Shown here: piece after piece, positions 41,493-51,225 of the stretch
Numbering within the stretch: position 1 is the stretch's first letter
Layout: every line of letters begins with the position of its first letter
Source: Cellulophaga sp. F20128
GTDB lineage: Bacteria > Bacteroidota > Bacteroidia > Flavobacteriales > Flavobacteriaceae
DNA length: 64,000 nucleotides
NCBI RefSeq assembly: GCF_023015805.1
Contig: NZ_JALKBA010000010.1
Coordinates: forward strand, 62,001-126,000
Direction: 5' to 3'
The notes under the pieces: model-generated
Seen by the model: the letters and a program-made list of their open reading frames with translations, nothing else
Databases searched by the model: none
Told to the model about the DNA's origin: nothing
Program-made: the position numbers and the translations under genes

Positions 41493-43476
41493 ATTTCTCT
41501 TGCAGGCGTTTTATTTCATCTCTTAATTTAGCGGCCTGTATAAAGTCCAATTCCTTGGCGGCTTTTTCCATGGCTTTTCTCTTTTCACGTACCATTTTTT
41601 CCTTTTGCTCTAGGGTCAAATAGTTGAGATCGGGTTCCGCTGCACGTACTTCCTCTTTTTCAAAATGATAGGTAGAGACCGAGTTTTTAGAAAGTACGCT
41701 GTCCAAACTTTTATTCAGCGCTTTGGGAGTCATATTGTGTTTGGTATTGTAAGCTATTTGCCGTTCGCGCCTATAGTTGGTTTCATCCATTGTTTTCTGC
41801 ATGCTTGCAGTAACTTTATCCGCATACATTATGGCCCTACCATTCAGGTTTCTGGCGGCTCTACCTACCGTCTGCGTCAAAGAACGGGCACTTCTTAAAA
41901 ACCCTTCTTTATCGGCGTCTAAAATAGCTACCAAAGAAACTTCCGGTAAATCCAAACCTTCACGCAAAAGGTTAACCCCAATAAGCACATCAAAAATACC
42001 CTTTCTAAGGTCTTGCATAATTTCCACTCGTTCCAAGGTATCTACATCACTGTGTATATATCTACAGCGAATACTAATTCGGTCTAAGTATTTGGCCAAT
42101 TCTTCGGCCATACGTTTCGTTAAAGTGGTAACCAATACCCGTTCGTCTTTTTCAATTCGCAAGTGCATTTCTTCTACCAAATCATCTATTTGGTTTAGGC
42201 TTGGGCGTACCTCTATAATGGGATCCAACAAGCCCGTAGGGCGTATCACTTGCTCTACAAATACCCCGCCACTGAGTTGTAGTTCATAATCCGCCGGGGT
42301 AGCACTCACGTGAATCACTTGGTTTTGTATTGCTTCAAACTCTTCAAACTTTAGGGGCCTGTTGTCCATCGCCGCCGGAAGTCTAAATCCGTATTCCACT
42401 AGGTTTTCCTTTCTACTCCTATCACCTCCATACATGGCGTGTACCTGTGGTATGGTTACATGGCTTTCATCAATCACCATTAAGTAGTCATCCGGAAAAT
42501 AGTCCAACAAACAAAAAGGTCGTGTCCCAGGTTCCCTACCATCCAAATACCTAGAGTAGTTTTCAATACCCGAACAATACCCCAATTCACGTATCATTTC
42601 CAAATCAAAACTAGTCCGTTCTTCAAGGCGTTTGGCTTCTAGATGTTTTCCTATTTCTTTAAAATAATCTACCTGCTTCACCATATCTGCCTGTATGGCA
42701 TGAATGGCATTTTGTAGAATGTCCGGGGAGGTTACAAACATATTGGCAGGATAGATATTCAACGTTTCGTATTTTTCCAGTACCTTATTGTGTAAGGGGT
42801 CAAAAGCCTCAATTTCCTCAATTTCATCCCCAAAAAAATGAATTCTAAAAGCGTGGTCTGCATAACTCGGAAAAACATCAACCACATCTCCCTTTACCCT
42901 AAAATTCCCATTTCTAAAGTCGGCCGTAGTTCTCGAATATAAACTCTGTACCAGTTGGTGTAATAATTTAGTTCTAGAAATGACCTGGTCTTTGTTGATG
43001 GTAATTACATTTTTTTGAAATTCCACTGGGTTTCCTATACCGTACAAACAAGAAACCGAAGCCACTACCAATACATCCCTTCGGCCAGAGAGTAGGGAAG
43101 AGGTAGCGCTTAAACGTAATTTTTCTATGTCTTCATTAATCGATAAATCTTTTTCTATAAAAGTTCCAGTGGTAGGTATATAAGCTTCGGGTTGGTAATA
43201 ATCATAGTACGACACAAAATACTCCACCGCATTCTCAGGAAAAAACTGCTTAAATTCAGAGTAAAGTTGAGCGGCCAAGGTTTTATTGTGGGCCAATACT
43301 AGCGTTGGTTTTTGTAGTTGTTCCACCACATTGGCAACGGTAAAAGTTTTTCCAGAACCAGTAACACCCAAAAGGGTTTGGTGCTTGTCACCTTCGTTAA
43401 TTCCTTTGATCAATTCTGTAATAGCCTGCGGTTGGTCTCCCGTAGGTTTAAAATCGGATACCACTTTAAATTTCAT
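41491..43476 (-). CDS. uvrB: Excinuclease ABC subunit B
   Basis: A 661-residue helicase-like subunit of nucleotide excision repair that receives DNA lesions from UvrA and recruits UvrC. The Walker A motif is GVTGSGKTFTV (38-48), the beta-hairpin YYDYYQPEAYIP inserts between strands, helicase motifs include VIDESHVTIPQV, and LREGLDLPEVSLV with TQTVGRAARN are motifs V-VI. The C-terminal UVR domain (MEKAAKELDFIQAAKLRDEI) is complete. Full length, ATG start. Confidence 0.97.
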   Translation of the reverse strand: MKFKVVSDFKPTGDQPQAITELIKGINEGDKHQTLLGVTGSGKTFTVANVVEQLQKPTLVLAHNKTLAAQLYSEFKQFFPENAVEYFVSYYDYYQPEAYIPTTGTFIEKDLSINEDIEKLRLSATSSLLSGRRDVLVVASVSCLYGIGNPVEFQKNVITINKDQVISRTKLLHQLVQSLYSRTTADFRNGNFRVKGDVVDVFPSYADHAFRIHFFGDEIEEIEAFDPLHNKVLEKYETLNIYPANMFVTSPDILQNAIHAIQADMVKQVDYFKEIGKHLEAKRLEERTSFDLEMIRELGYCSGIENYSRYLDGREPGTRPFCLLDYFPDDYLMVIDESHVTIPQVHAMYGGDRSRKENLVEYGFRLPAAMDNRPLKFEEFEAIQNQVIHVSATPADYELQLSGGVFVEQVIRPTGLLDPIIEVRPSLNQIDDLVEEMHLRIEKDERVLVTTLTKRMAEELAKYLDRISIRCRYIHSDVDTLERVEIMQDLRKGIFDVLIGVNLLREGLDLPEVSLVAILDADKEGFLRSARSLTQTVGRAARNLNGRAIMYADKVTASMQKTMDETNYRRERQIAYNTKHNMTPKALNKSLDSVLSKNSVSTYHFEKEEVRAAEPDLNYLTLEQKEKMVREKRKAMEKAAKELDFIQAAKLRDEIKRLQEK

Positions 43477-43530
43477 GGTTTAAAAGTACTAAATACCATA
43501 GAAAAAGCAACCAAATAAAATGGGTATTTT

Positions 43531-43611
43531 GGGCGCTCGGGCGGGCTTTACGCTGTACTCCGTTTTGCCAGTAGGCAAATACGGGGTGCCGCTACAATCC
43601 CTAGCGCAATC
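43531..43611. repeat. GC-rich intergenic element of the flavobacterial type
   Basis: Starting GGGCGCTCGGGCGGGC, with TACTCCGTTTTGCC ... GGCAAATACGGGGT arms forming a stem (GTTTTGCCagtaGGCAAAT), and ending GCCGCTACAATCCCTAGCGC. From memory, blocks ending in GCCGCT(A/T)CAATCCCTAACGC recur between genes of many Flavobacteriaceae; here it is only a single copy, and much more GC-rich than its neighbours. Confidence 0.5.
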
Positions 43612-46362
43612 CTATCGTTTTAGAGAAAAATGACCGTTAAAATCCCTGCCATCTTCTAATTTTGCCCGAAACCAGTAATCAGATTCCGGAACAGGTTTGC
43701 CATTATGTGTGCCATCCCATCCGGCAGAAGTGGGTGTAATTTTGGAGATTAAAACACCGTATCTGTCAAAAATAAAAATAGAACTATTGGGCTGAAACTG
43801 TTCGTTTAAACCGCTAATTTGCCAAGTCTCATTGGCTGTATCCCCATTGGGGGTAAACATTTTTGGATACCCTATAATAGATATTTTATAAGGCGATGTT
43901 ACTCCACATCCCTTTTTATCGCGTACATACACATCTAAAAAGCCAACCGGAAGACCGCTAAAAACATTGCTGTCTTGGTAAGGTCCAATACTATCATTTA
44001 TAGCATATTCATAATCGCCATCTCCAGAGACAAGTACTGTGATCACGTTATTTTTCCGGATATCCTTAACTTCTACATTGGTAATGATTGCAATATTAGA
44101 CGGAGTAACCTTAAAATTTTTGCTGTTGGTACATATTTGCAGCCCTCCGCGGTAGCTGTATCCTAATTCCAATCGATAATCTCCTATTTCTGTAAGGGTA
44201 ATAGTGCTAGTAGAGGCAACCAATACCTCTTGGCCATTGGCCTCTGTTTTGTACCATTCATAACTGTCAAACCCATTCTCTGCCGTGAGTTCTAAAACGG
44301 GGTTATCGGTACAAAAATAATATTCATCCTCAATAATAACCTTGGGTATAGGTTGTACGTTGAGGCTAATCTCTTCTACGCCTTGGCATTGATTAAAAGC
44401 TTCCAAACGTACATATATTGTTGCGGTTTCAGAACTGTAATTTGCACCAGAAACGGCGTTTATTTCTAAAGACGCATCTTCTTTAGAGGTGTACAAGCTA
44501 ACGTCGAACCCTAAAAAATTGCTAGCAATTATAGCATCCAAGTCAAAATACCCAGTTTCTTTTCCATCATTAGGGTCGCTATCACAAGCGTAGTAAGGCA
44601 GATTTGTTGGGAGGCTTATACTGGCTGTGGTAGGGTTTACTATTAGATTAAGGCTTCCGTAAGAACTACAACCAAGGGTATTGGTAACACGGGTATAAAG
44701 AGTTTGGTTGGTGGCCGTAGTATTGATAAACCCTATAGGATTAGCAATAGGTTTGTCTGCATCCCTATCCGCTTCCGACGCATAAAAAGCTACCTTATTC
44801 CCGGCCACTCCATTGGCAATATCAAAACTGGCCTGTTCCAAATTAAAGGCCGTATACCCGTCTGTGGAAGCGGTGGCGCTATCGGTGTCCAAATCGCATT
44901 GCGTTAATGTGGGGTTGTTTATAACAGGCATAGCGTTTATACTGAGTTGTGCTTCTCCAAAAATGGAACATTCAGATGGATCCGCAGGAATAATTTCTAG
45001 GGTGTATTTCCCCTCATCAGTTAATGCTGCTTGGGTAACGCTGAAAACAGAACCATTTGGGTTAGCAATAGGATTTCCATTGTGCGTCCAGTTGTAGGTT
45101 GCTCCTGGTATATTTGTGGCTTCTAAAATAAAAGGGCTGGCCTCACAAACCGTTAAACTTGTGCTGGTAGTACCATCCGAATTTTTTACCAAGCCCGTTT
45201 TAGCAAAGAAAGATTGAATAAAAGGAGGCAATCCTTGTGTGGCATGCTTTCCGTTCAAATAAATGGCATTGTGTTGGTAACCGGCCGCTGTTCCTAGTTG
45301 GTTGGGATTGTTAATAACGCCCAAATAGCGCGAACCTTCGTCGTAAGATACGGCTAAGGACCGGTAAATTTTACCATTTTCAGCCAATTGCAGTGCCCCT
45401 CTATAAATATTGCGTTCGTCTAATACAACCTGTGAAGCAGAAATGTCTCCTGCTTTAAGATTAAACTGAAGCAGGTTTGATGATTCCGTATCAAGCCCTT
45501 GCACCGCATTATAGGCTACCACATAGAGTAATTCGTTGTTGGGAGAAAATTCTACTCCATAAGGATCTTTATTGCTAGCCCGTATGGCAATATGTTGTTG
45601 ATTGGCGAGGACCCCTGTACTAGCGTCAAAGTCATACAGGTAAAGACCATCTTTTACATTTGCAGCTGCCATTTTTGTGCCATCTGCAGAAAGTTTTAAA
45701 TACCCTCTATTATCAGAGATTGCGATGCTATCAAAAGTGTTTATTACAGGTGTCATCACAACGCCTGTGTCATTTACTTCAAAAGCAAAAAACGTATCAA
45801 AAATTTCAGTGTTACCACTTTCAGAGCCATAGGCAATTACCCAAACAGATTTTTCAAAGCAATCCTTAAGAACAGCTGTTATCTTTTCAGAGCAATTAGC
45901 GAGTAAGTTTTTATTTTTTTGGGTAATAGCACCGGCGCCTGCATTGAGCGATAGGTCTACAGTGGAGTAGTTTAGTCCATAGTCTTTATCCGTGCCGCCT
46001 AGTGAAGTATCTACGGTGAAAATATAGAAAATATGGGTGTCTTTTTGATTGGGTACTATAAGAGCCGATTGCGAACTGGAAGGATCACCGTACAATCCTG
46101 TGCCGTTTTGCATGATATCATGGGTGCTGGTATAAACCGTAATACCATCCGTATAAAACAATAAATTGCCGTCGCTATCCGAAATGGTAGCGCAACCTTC
46201 TTTGGTGTTTAGTTTTCCGTCTGTAACAGCAGTAACACTGCCATTGCCATTAAAGCTAAGACCCGCACCTTCTCCAAAATACCAGTTTGATGCTTCACTC
46301 TGGCTAAAAGAAAAGAGAGGCAATAGAATGGACAAAACAAGGAGCCTCATATATAACTTCAT
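43612..46362 (-). CDS. Large T9SS type B sorted cell-surface protein with Ig-like domains
   Basis: A 916-residue exported protein. After a signal peptide (MRLLVLSILLPLFSFSQ) comes NWYFGEGAGLSFNG, the start of a PD40/beta-propeller-like part (residues about 25-400). Ig/PKD-like domains follow (ATNIPGATYNWTHNG, NCxxYGSL region). The C-terminal 90 residues, PKMFTPNGDTANETWQISGL to DYWFRAKLEDGRDFNGHFSL, are the gliding-motility-type (type B) sorting domain, so the protein goes to the surface through the type IX system. Probably an adhesin or matrix protein. Confidence 0.9.
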   Translation of the reverse strand: MKLYMRLLVLSILLPLFSFSQSEASNWYFGEGAGLSFNGNGSVTAVTDGKLNTKEGCATISDSDGNLLFYTDGITVYTSTHDIMQNGTGLYGDPSSSQSALIVPNQKDTHIFYIFTVDTSLGGTDKDYGLNYSTVDLSLNAGAGAITQKNKNLLANCSEKITAVLKDCFEKSVWVIAYGSESGNTEIFDTFFAFEVNDTGVVMTPVINTFDSIAISDNRGYLKLSADGTKMAAANVKDGLYLYDFDASTGVLANQQHIAIRASNKDPYGVEFSPNNELLYVVAYNAVQGLDTESSNLLQFNLKAGDISASQVVLDERNIYRGALQLAENGKIYRSLAVSYDEGSRYLGVINNPNQLGTAAGYQHNAIYLNGKHATQGLPPFIQSFFAKTGLVKNSDGTTSTSLTVCEASPFILEATNIPGATYNWTHNGNPIANPNGSVFSVTQAALTDEGKYTLEIIPADPSECSIFGEAQLSINAMPVINNPTLTQCDLDTDSATASTDGYTAFNLEQASFDIANGVAGNKVAFYASEADRDADKPIANPIGFINTTATNQTLYTRVTNTLGCSSYGSLNLIVNPTTASISLPTNLPYYACDSDPNDGKETGYFDLDAIIASNFLGFDVSLYTSKEDASLEINAVSGANYSSETATIYVRLEAFNQCQGVEEISLNVQPIPKVIIEDEYYFCTDNPVLELTAENGFDSYEWYKTEANGQEVLVASTSTITLTEIGDYRLELGYSYRGGLQICTNSKNFKVTPSNIAIITNVEVKDIRKNNVITVLVSGDGDYEYAINDSIGPYQDSNVFSGLPVGFLDVYVRDKKGCGVTSPYKISIIGYPKMFTPNGDTANETWQISGLNEQFQPNSSIFIFDRYGVLISKITPTSAGWDGTHNGKPVPESDYWFRAKLEDGRDFNGHFSLKR

Positions 46363-46392
46363 ATTCGCGTTCTCTAAAACGCTTCAATATAG

Positions 46393-47226
46393 TTATAAAT
46401 CTCGTTTTTTCAGTAAAGCATAGGATAAATAGATAAAAACAGCTGTCCAACATAAGACAATCAATAGTTGTGATCCATGAATGCTGTAGTCCCCAGATAT
46501 ATCTTCTCCTACCTGTTGTGCAGCAGTTTTAATAACACTTAGCCTACTTGCCGGTTCAGGAATGGTACTCCACATAGAACCAAACGGAAAAAACCGCGAA
46601 ACAGAATCTGCAAATTCTTTGGAATAATTAGAGCTTAAATAGATATACGGAATTATTTCTGCGCCAATAAACCAGATAAATAAAAAGCCTAAGGCAAAAG
46701 CAGATCGCTTTACCAACATACCAACAAAAAAGCAGAACGAGAAAAACCCTAAAAGCTTTACAAAATAGGCAGCCAGATACTCCAGGTCAGAGAAGATGAT
46801 AGCTACTTCCGTATAATCCGAATAAAGTAATCCCAAAACTAAAGAAATTGCAAAAATAAAAACCGTAGAGACCAGTGCAAATACGGCAATGGTTAAAAAC
46901 TTAGACAGAATAAATTCCTTTTTTGAAAGGCCGTCTATTAAATTTTGTTTTATAGTCTTATTGCTGTATTCATTGGCAATCATAGAGACAATAACAATGG
47001 CTAAAAACAACTTTAGAAAAGCAGCCACAAAGGTGTTAAAATGCCAGATATATGGGAAGTTAAAAATCCCAATATCTGCGATATGGAATTTAAGAGGGCC
47101 AAAATCTACCTTGATCATAGAAATCCCGGCAATGAGTATCATTAATATAAAATAGGATAACACAAGAACTTTACTAGCTCTATTGTTCCATAATTTAATA
47201 AATTCTATCTGTAATAAGCGCAACAT
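46393..47226 (-). CDS. ABC-2 type transporter permease
   Basis: A 277-residue membrane protein with six hydrophobic helices, including VLSYFILMILIAGISMI, ALVSTVFIFAISLVLGLLY and LIVLCWTAVFIYLSYALL. The start MLRLLQIEFIKLWNNRASKV is typical of ABC-2 export permeases (LxxExxKlxxxR). It ends 27 bases after an ATP-binding subunit gene on the same strand, so the two form an exporter. The substrate is unknown. Confidence 0.88.
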   Translation of the reverse strand: MLRLLQIEFIKLWNNRASKVLVLSYFILMILIAGISMIKVDFGPLKFHIADIGIFNFPYIWHFNTFVAAFLKLFLAIVIVSMIANEYSNKTIKQNLIDGLSKKEFILSKFLTIAVFALVSTVFIFAISLVLGLLYSDYTEVAIIFSDLEYLAAYFVKLLGFFSFCFFVGMLVKRSAFALGFLFIWFIGAEIIPYIYLSSNYSKEFADSVSRFFPFGSMWSTIPEPASRLSVIKTAAQQVGEDISGDYSIHGSQLLIVLCWTAVFIYLSYALLKKRDL

Positions 47227-47253
47227 AATTTTTAGTTTTTTTGGTGGGTATAT

Positions 47254-48156
47254 TTAGTTAGATTGGTTCTTGGTGAGTTCAAGGAATTGTTCTTCCAAGC
47301 TTTCTTTTCGTTTCACCAAATGCGATAAAATAATACCAGTGCTAAAGAGCACTTTGTTTAAATCTTTTGCACTTATTTCTTTATTTGGAAAACCAGTGAC
47401 TAGTCCGTTTTCTTCTTTAAAAGAATCAAAATCAGGATTGTCTTCTAAAAACTTCTTAAGAAGTGATAGATCGTCCGTCTTTAATTCAAAAAAGCCATGA
47501 CTGGCCAGCATATCTCCAACACGACCCGAATAGAGCTTTTCTCCTTTGCGTAAAATTACAACATGGGTGCACACCTTCTCAACTTCATCCAAAAGGTGAG
47601 ATGCCAATAAAATTGTAGTGCCTTGGGATGCAATTTTCTTTATAATTTCTCGTATCTGATGAATCCCTTGAGGGTCTAATCCATTTGTGGGTTCATCCAG
47701 GATCAAAATTTCAGGATCGTTCAATAGGGCAGAGGCAATGGCTAACCGTTGCTTCATGCCAAGGGAATAGGTTTTAAACTTGCTGTTTTTTCGGTCTAGG
47801 AGTCCAACCAATTCTAATTTTTCTTCTATTTTTTCAGTACCCACTTCCTTAATCTTACAAACCAATTTAAGGTTTTGAACGGCGGTCATATAGGGGTAAA
47901 AATTGGGGCGTTCAATAATAGCCCCTACCTTTTTTAAGGCTTGGTGGGTATTTACGTTTCCATCAAACCAGCTAAATTCACCTTGAGTTTTGTTTACTAC
48001 ATTTAAAACAATACCCAAAGTAGTAGATTTACCACTGCCATTGGGACCTAAAATTCCGTAAACATTGCCTTTTTCAATTGTAAAAGAGAGGTCTTTTACT
48101 GCTGTTAAATAACCAAATTTTTTGGTGAGATTTTTTACGGTGAGAATAGTTTCCAA
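47254..48156 (-). CDS. ABC transporter ATP-binding protein
   Basis: A 300-residue nucleotide-binding subunit. Walker A is GPNGSGKST, the Q-loop region VGAIIERPNFYPYMTA, the signature YSLGMKQRLAIASALL, Walker B ILILDEPTNGLDPQGI and the H-loop LLASHLLDEV. The start is a TTG at 48154-48156 (reads METILTVKNLTKKFG), which fits family members. It partners with the permease gene immediately downstream. A C-terminal 80-residue extension (LEDNPDFDSFKEENGLVTGF) resembles those in bacitracin/lantibiotic-type exporters. Confidence 0.9.
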   Translation of the reverse strand: METILTVKNLTKKFGYLTAVKDLSFTIEKGNVYGILGPNGSGKSTTLGIVLNVVNKTQGEFSWFDGNVNTHQALKKVGAIIERPNFYPYMTAVQNLKLVCKIKEVGTEKIEEKLELVGLLDRKNSKFKTYSLGMKQRLAIASALLNDPEILILDEPTNGLDPQGIHQIREIIKKIASQGTTILLASHLLDEVEKVCTHVVILRKGEKLYSGRVGDMLASHGFFELKTDDLSLLKKFLEDNPDFDSFKEENGLVTGFPNKEISAKDLNKVLFSTGIILSHLVKRKESLEEQFLELTKNQSN

Positions 48157-48485
48157 GAGTTGGCGGTTTTAAGATTGTTATGGTCATAAGACGACTGCCT
48201 ATAGTTTTTGTTACAAAAAAATGAAGAATAGTATCAAATAAGAACCACCTTGTTTTATTCAAGCACCATAAAATGGAAGTGTAGGTGTAATAACCTTGGT
48301 CTAAAAAGCCAAATACCGTTAAATAAATCGCTTTTTTTTGAGAATACAATAGTTTATCCTATTTTATGATAATAGGCACACATTTTGCACTAAATTAAGT
48401 AGTAATATCGAGCTCTAGGGAATTTTAAGGAATACCATATAAAGCCGACTTATAGTGTAAATTTGTAGGAAAGGAATAACTAAAA
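48157..48485 (+). promoter_or_regulatory. Divergent intergenic region with msrB promoter
   Basis: A 329-base gap. TAAATTTG at 48458-48465, 21 bases before msrB, fits the TAnnTTTG box; AGGAAAGGA at about 48467-48475 is one of the few purine-rich sites in a ribosome-binding position. No other structure was recognised. Confidence 0.5.
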
Positions 48486-48956
48486 ATGATAAAAGATATG
48501 TTGACTTGGAAAGACGTAATAAAATTTGCGAATAAAGGCAATCTTGCACCCGATAAACGGGTAGAAAAAACGGAAGAAGAATGGCGCAGCTTGTTAACGC
48601 AAGAACAATTTAGAGTTACACGTAACGCGGGTACAGAAGCCGCTCATTCAGGTGCCCTTTGTACAAAATATGATGCTGGAAAATACAATTGTGTGTGTTG
48701 TGGTACGCCTTTATTCGATTCTACTATTAAGTTTAGTTCGGGAACGGGGTGGCCAAGTTTTTCACAACCCATCAAAGAAAATGCCATTAAATATATCAAG
48801 GACAGTTCGTTTGGAATGGTACGGGTAGAGGTGCAATGTAATACCTGTGACGCTCACCAAGGGCATGTGTTTCCTGATGGTCCAGAACCAAGTGGGTTAC
48901 GCTATTGCGTTAACTCTGCGGCTATGGTTCTTCAGGAAGAAGAAAGCGAGGATTAA
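48486..48956 (+). CDS. msrB: Peptide-methionine (R)-S-oxide reductase
   Basis: A 156-residue MsrB that reduces the R form of methionine sulfoxide in proteins. The catalytic Cys141 is in GLRYCVNSAAM. The zinc site is Cys69-x-x-Cys72 (CVCC) and Cys118-x-x-Cys121 (CNTC). SSGTGWPSF is the substrate loop and HQGHVFPDGP another family block. It opens a long plus-strand run of redox-repair genes with its own promoter; a GNAT gene follows. Confidence 0.95.
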   Translation: MIKDMLTWKDVIKFANKGNLAPDKRVEKTEEEWRSLLTQEQFRVTRNAGTEAAHSGALCTKYDAGKYNCVCCGTPLFDSTIKFSSGTGWPSFSQPIKENAIKYIKDSSFGMVRVEVQCNTCDAHQGHVFPDGPEPSGLRYCVNSAAMVLQEEESED

Positions 48957-49031
48957 ATGAAGCTAGAAACGGTAACAATAGCTGTTGCGCACCTTTTTAA
49001 GTAGGCTTTACGAGGCTTCCCTTCATGAGCA

Positions 49032-49373
49032 ATGAGTGCAACAAAAGAAAGACCGCCAAATTCGGTAAATAGAGATATATTAACGAAATTAATACAGACA
49101 AAATTGGAGATACTACACGACAAAGAAAATAAACGTTTTACCATGGATGTAAAGGGTGAAATGGCAAAAGTAACCTATACACTTAGGGATGGTAAAATGT
49201 ACCTAAATTATTCTGAAGTGCCCAATGCCTTAAGAGGACAAGGTATCGGAAAAATATTGGTAGAAAAAACCTTTGAAAAACTAACAGAAGAAGGGTATAC
49301 CGCCGTTGCCGTTTGTAGTTATATAAAGGCTGTGAAAAACAGAAGCGATTATTGGAAAAATAAAATCGAATAA
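49032..49373 (+). CDS. Small GNAT-fold protein (YidJ/Gtn-type)
   Basis: A 113-residue protein whose C-terminal 80 residues form the short GNAT domain of the YidJ type: KRFTMDVKGEMAKVTYTLRD, LNYSEVPNALRGQGIGKILV (acetyl-CoA loop RGQGIG), CSYIKAVKNRSDYW. These miniature acetyltransferases have no established substrate. The N-terminal 30 residues (MSATKERPPNSVNRDIL) are poorly conserved and the start is less certain. Same strand as the msr and egt genes. Confidence 0.85.
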   Translation: MSATKERPPNSVNRDILTKLIQTKLEILHDKENKRFTMDVKGEMAKVTYTLRDGKMYLNYSEVPNALRGQGIGKILVEKTFEKLTEEGYTAVAVCSYIKAVKNRSDYWKNKIE

Positions 49374-49495
49374 TAGCAGATTTTATAAATTGAATCGGTA
49401 TTGCCAATTCATTACGATTAAAAAAAGCGCGGATTACAATTTTTAATGGGTAGGAAACGTAAATACAAGCCTTACATACATAAGAACGATAAATT

Positions 49496-51064
49496 TTGGA
49501 TTTAAAACTAAACATACAAGATTATTTTAATAAAGAATTACCAGCAGATCCTATTCTAGAAAATAGTAGGAGGCAAGTAACAGAAGCTTGCTTCTCTTTT
49601 GTTACCCCCAAAAAAACAGAGAAACCTGAATTGTTACATGTGTCTTCTGAGATGTTAAAAACATTGGGGTTAACAGCAGAAGACGGGGCAAGTGCCGATT
49701 TTTTAAACGTATTTACCGGAAACCAACTGTTGCCAAATACCAAGCCGTATGCCATGTGTTACGGCGGACATCAATTTGGGAATTGGGCGGGGCAATTGGG
49801 AGACGGGCGCGCCATTAACCTCTGCGAAGTAACACACACTACTAAAAATTGGGCACTTCAGCTTAAAGGTGCTGGGGAAACCCCCTATTCTAGAACGGCA
49901 GACGGATTGGCAGTGCTGCGTTCTTCAATCCGGGAATACCTGTGCAGCGAAGCCATGTATCATTTAGGTGTCCCTACCACACGGGCACTATCCTTGGCGT
50001 TAAGTGGAGATCAGGTTTTAAGAGATGTGTTGTATGATGGGCATCCAGAATATGAAAAAGGCGCCATTGTATGCAGAACGGCCCCCTCTTTTATTCGTTT
50101 TGGTAATTTTGAAATAGTTGCAGCAAGAGACGACAAGAAAACGCTAAAAACTTTGGTAGATTATACCATAAAACATCATTTTTCTCATTTGGGCGCCCCT
50201 TCTAAAGAAACTTATATTCAATTTTTAAAAGAAGTAGCAGATCAAAGTTTAGAAATGGTGATGCATTGGCAACGAGTAGGCTTTGTACATGGCGTTATGA
50301 ATACAGATAACATGTCAATTTTAGGGTTGACCATTGATTACGGGCCCTATGGTTGGTTAGAAGGATACGATCATAATTGGACACCGAATACAACAGACCG
50401 TGCACACAGTAGGTATCGCTACGGGACCCAACCCAAAATTGTATTGTGGAATTTAGTAAAGTTGGCAAATGCTTTATATCCACTCGTAGAAGAAGCGGCA
50501 CCCCTTGAAGCAGTATTGCATAACTATAGTGATACGGTTGAGGTGGCCTATTTAACCATGATGCGGGGTAAATTAGGATTGGAAAACGAGCACGAAAACC
50601 ATGCTAGAATTGTCACAGAATTAGAACGCTTGTTACAAGAGTCGGAAACAGATATGACTATTTTTTTTAGAAATTTAGCCAACCTACCAAAAGATAAGCC
50701 CGTAGACTGGTTTAAAGTAGTTGGTACTGCTTTTTATGCCCCTTTAGAAATTACAGATGAACTGAAGTCAGATTGGAATCTTTGGTTTATAGACTATTCA
50801 GAAGCCTTACTAAAAGAAGTACAAACAGACGATGAACGTAAGCTTAAAATGAATCTCCTTAACCCAAAATATGTATTGCGTAATTACATGGCCCAATTGG
50901 CAATAGAGGATGCTGATAAAGGGGATTACGAATTAATTGATGAATTGTACCAACTCCTTAAAAAACCCTATGAAGAACAGCCAAAAAACGAAAAGTGGTT
51001 TGTAAAACGCCCGGAATGGGCAAGGAATAAGGTAGGTTGTTCCATGTTATCCTGTAGTTCCTAA
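49496..51064 (+). CDS. selO: Protein adenylyltransferase SelO (YdiU)
   Basis: A 522-residue pseudokinase-fold enzyme that AMPylates proteins during oxidative stress. YGGHQFGNWAGQLGDGRAIN is the glycine-rich loop, LQLKGAGETPYSRTADGLAV the next conserved block, VMNTDNMSILGLTIDYGPYGWL the catalytic region with Asp-x-x-Asn and the DYG motif. The C terminus ends in CSMLSCSS, the position of the redox Cys (Sec in eukaryotes). An in-frame stop lies six bases upstream of the TTG, so initiation at the TTG (49496) is nearly forced. Confidence 0.93.
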   Translation: MDLKLNIQDYFNKELPADPILENSRRQVTEACFSFVTPKKTEKPELLHVSSEMLKTLGLTAEDGASADFLNVFTGNQLLPNTKPYAMCYGGHQFGNWAGQLGDGRAINLCEVTHTTKNWALQLKGAGETPYSRTADGLAVLRSSIREYLCSEAMYHLGVPTTRALSLALSGDQVLRDVLYDGHPEYEKGAIVCRTAPSFIRFGNFEIVAARDDKKTLKTLVDYTIKHHFSHLGAPSKETYIQFLKEVADQSLEMVMHWQRVGFVHGVMNTDNMSILGLTIDYGPYGWLEGYDHNWTPNTTDRAHSRYRYGTQPKIVLWNLVKLANALYPLVEEAAPLEAVLHNYSDTVEVAYLTMMRGKLGLENEHENHARIVTELERLLQESETDMTIFFRNLANLPKDKPVDWFKVVGTAFYAPLEITDELKSDWNLWFIDYSEALLKEVQTDDERKLKMNLLNPKYVLRNYMAQLAIEDADKGDYELIDELYQLLKKPYEEQPKNEKWFVKRPEWARNKVGCSMLSCSS

Positions 51065-51172
51065 TTCATTTTTAAAACACGTAGTACGGCAACATAAATT
51101 AGGCTGGGCTTGGTGATGTTACGGAATAGTGACTTAGAAAAAAAATGAGCTACATTTTATACTACTAATCTG

Positions 51173-51180
51173 TAAGTTTG
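51173..51180 (+). promoter_or_regulatory. -7 box in front of msrA
   Basis: TAAGTTTG fits TAnnTTTG and lies 46 bases before the msrA start. With the 161-base gap after selO it suggests that msrA begins its own transcript. Confidence 0.5.
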
Positions 51181-51225
51181 TAGTTATAAGCAAGACCAAT
51201 TACCAATATTTTAATACCGAACAAA

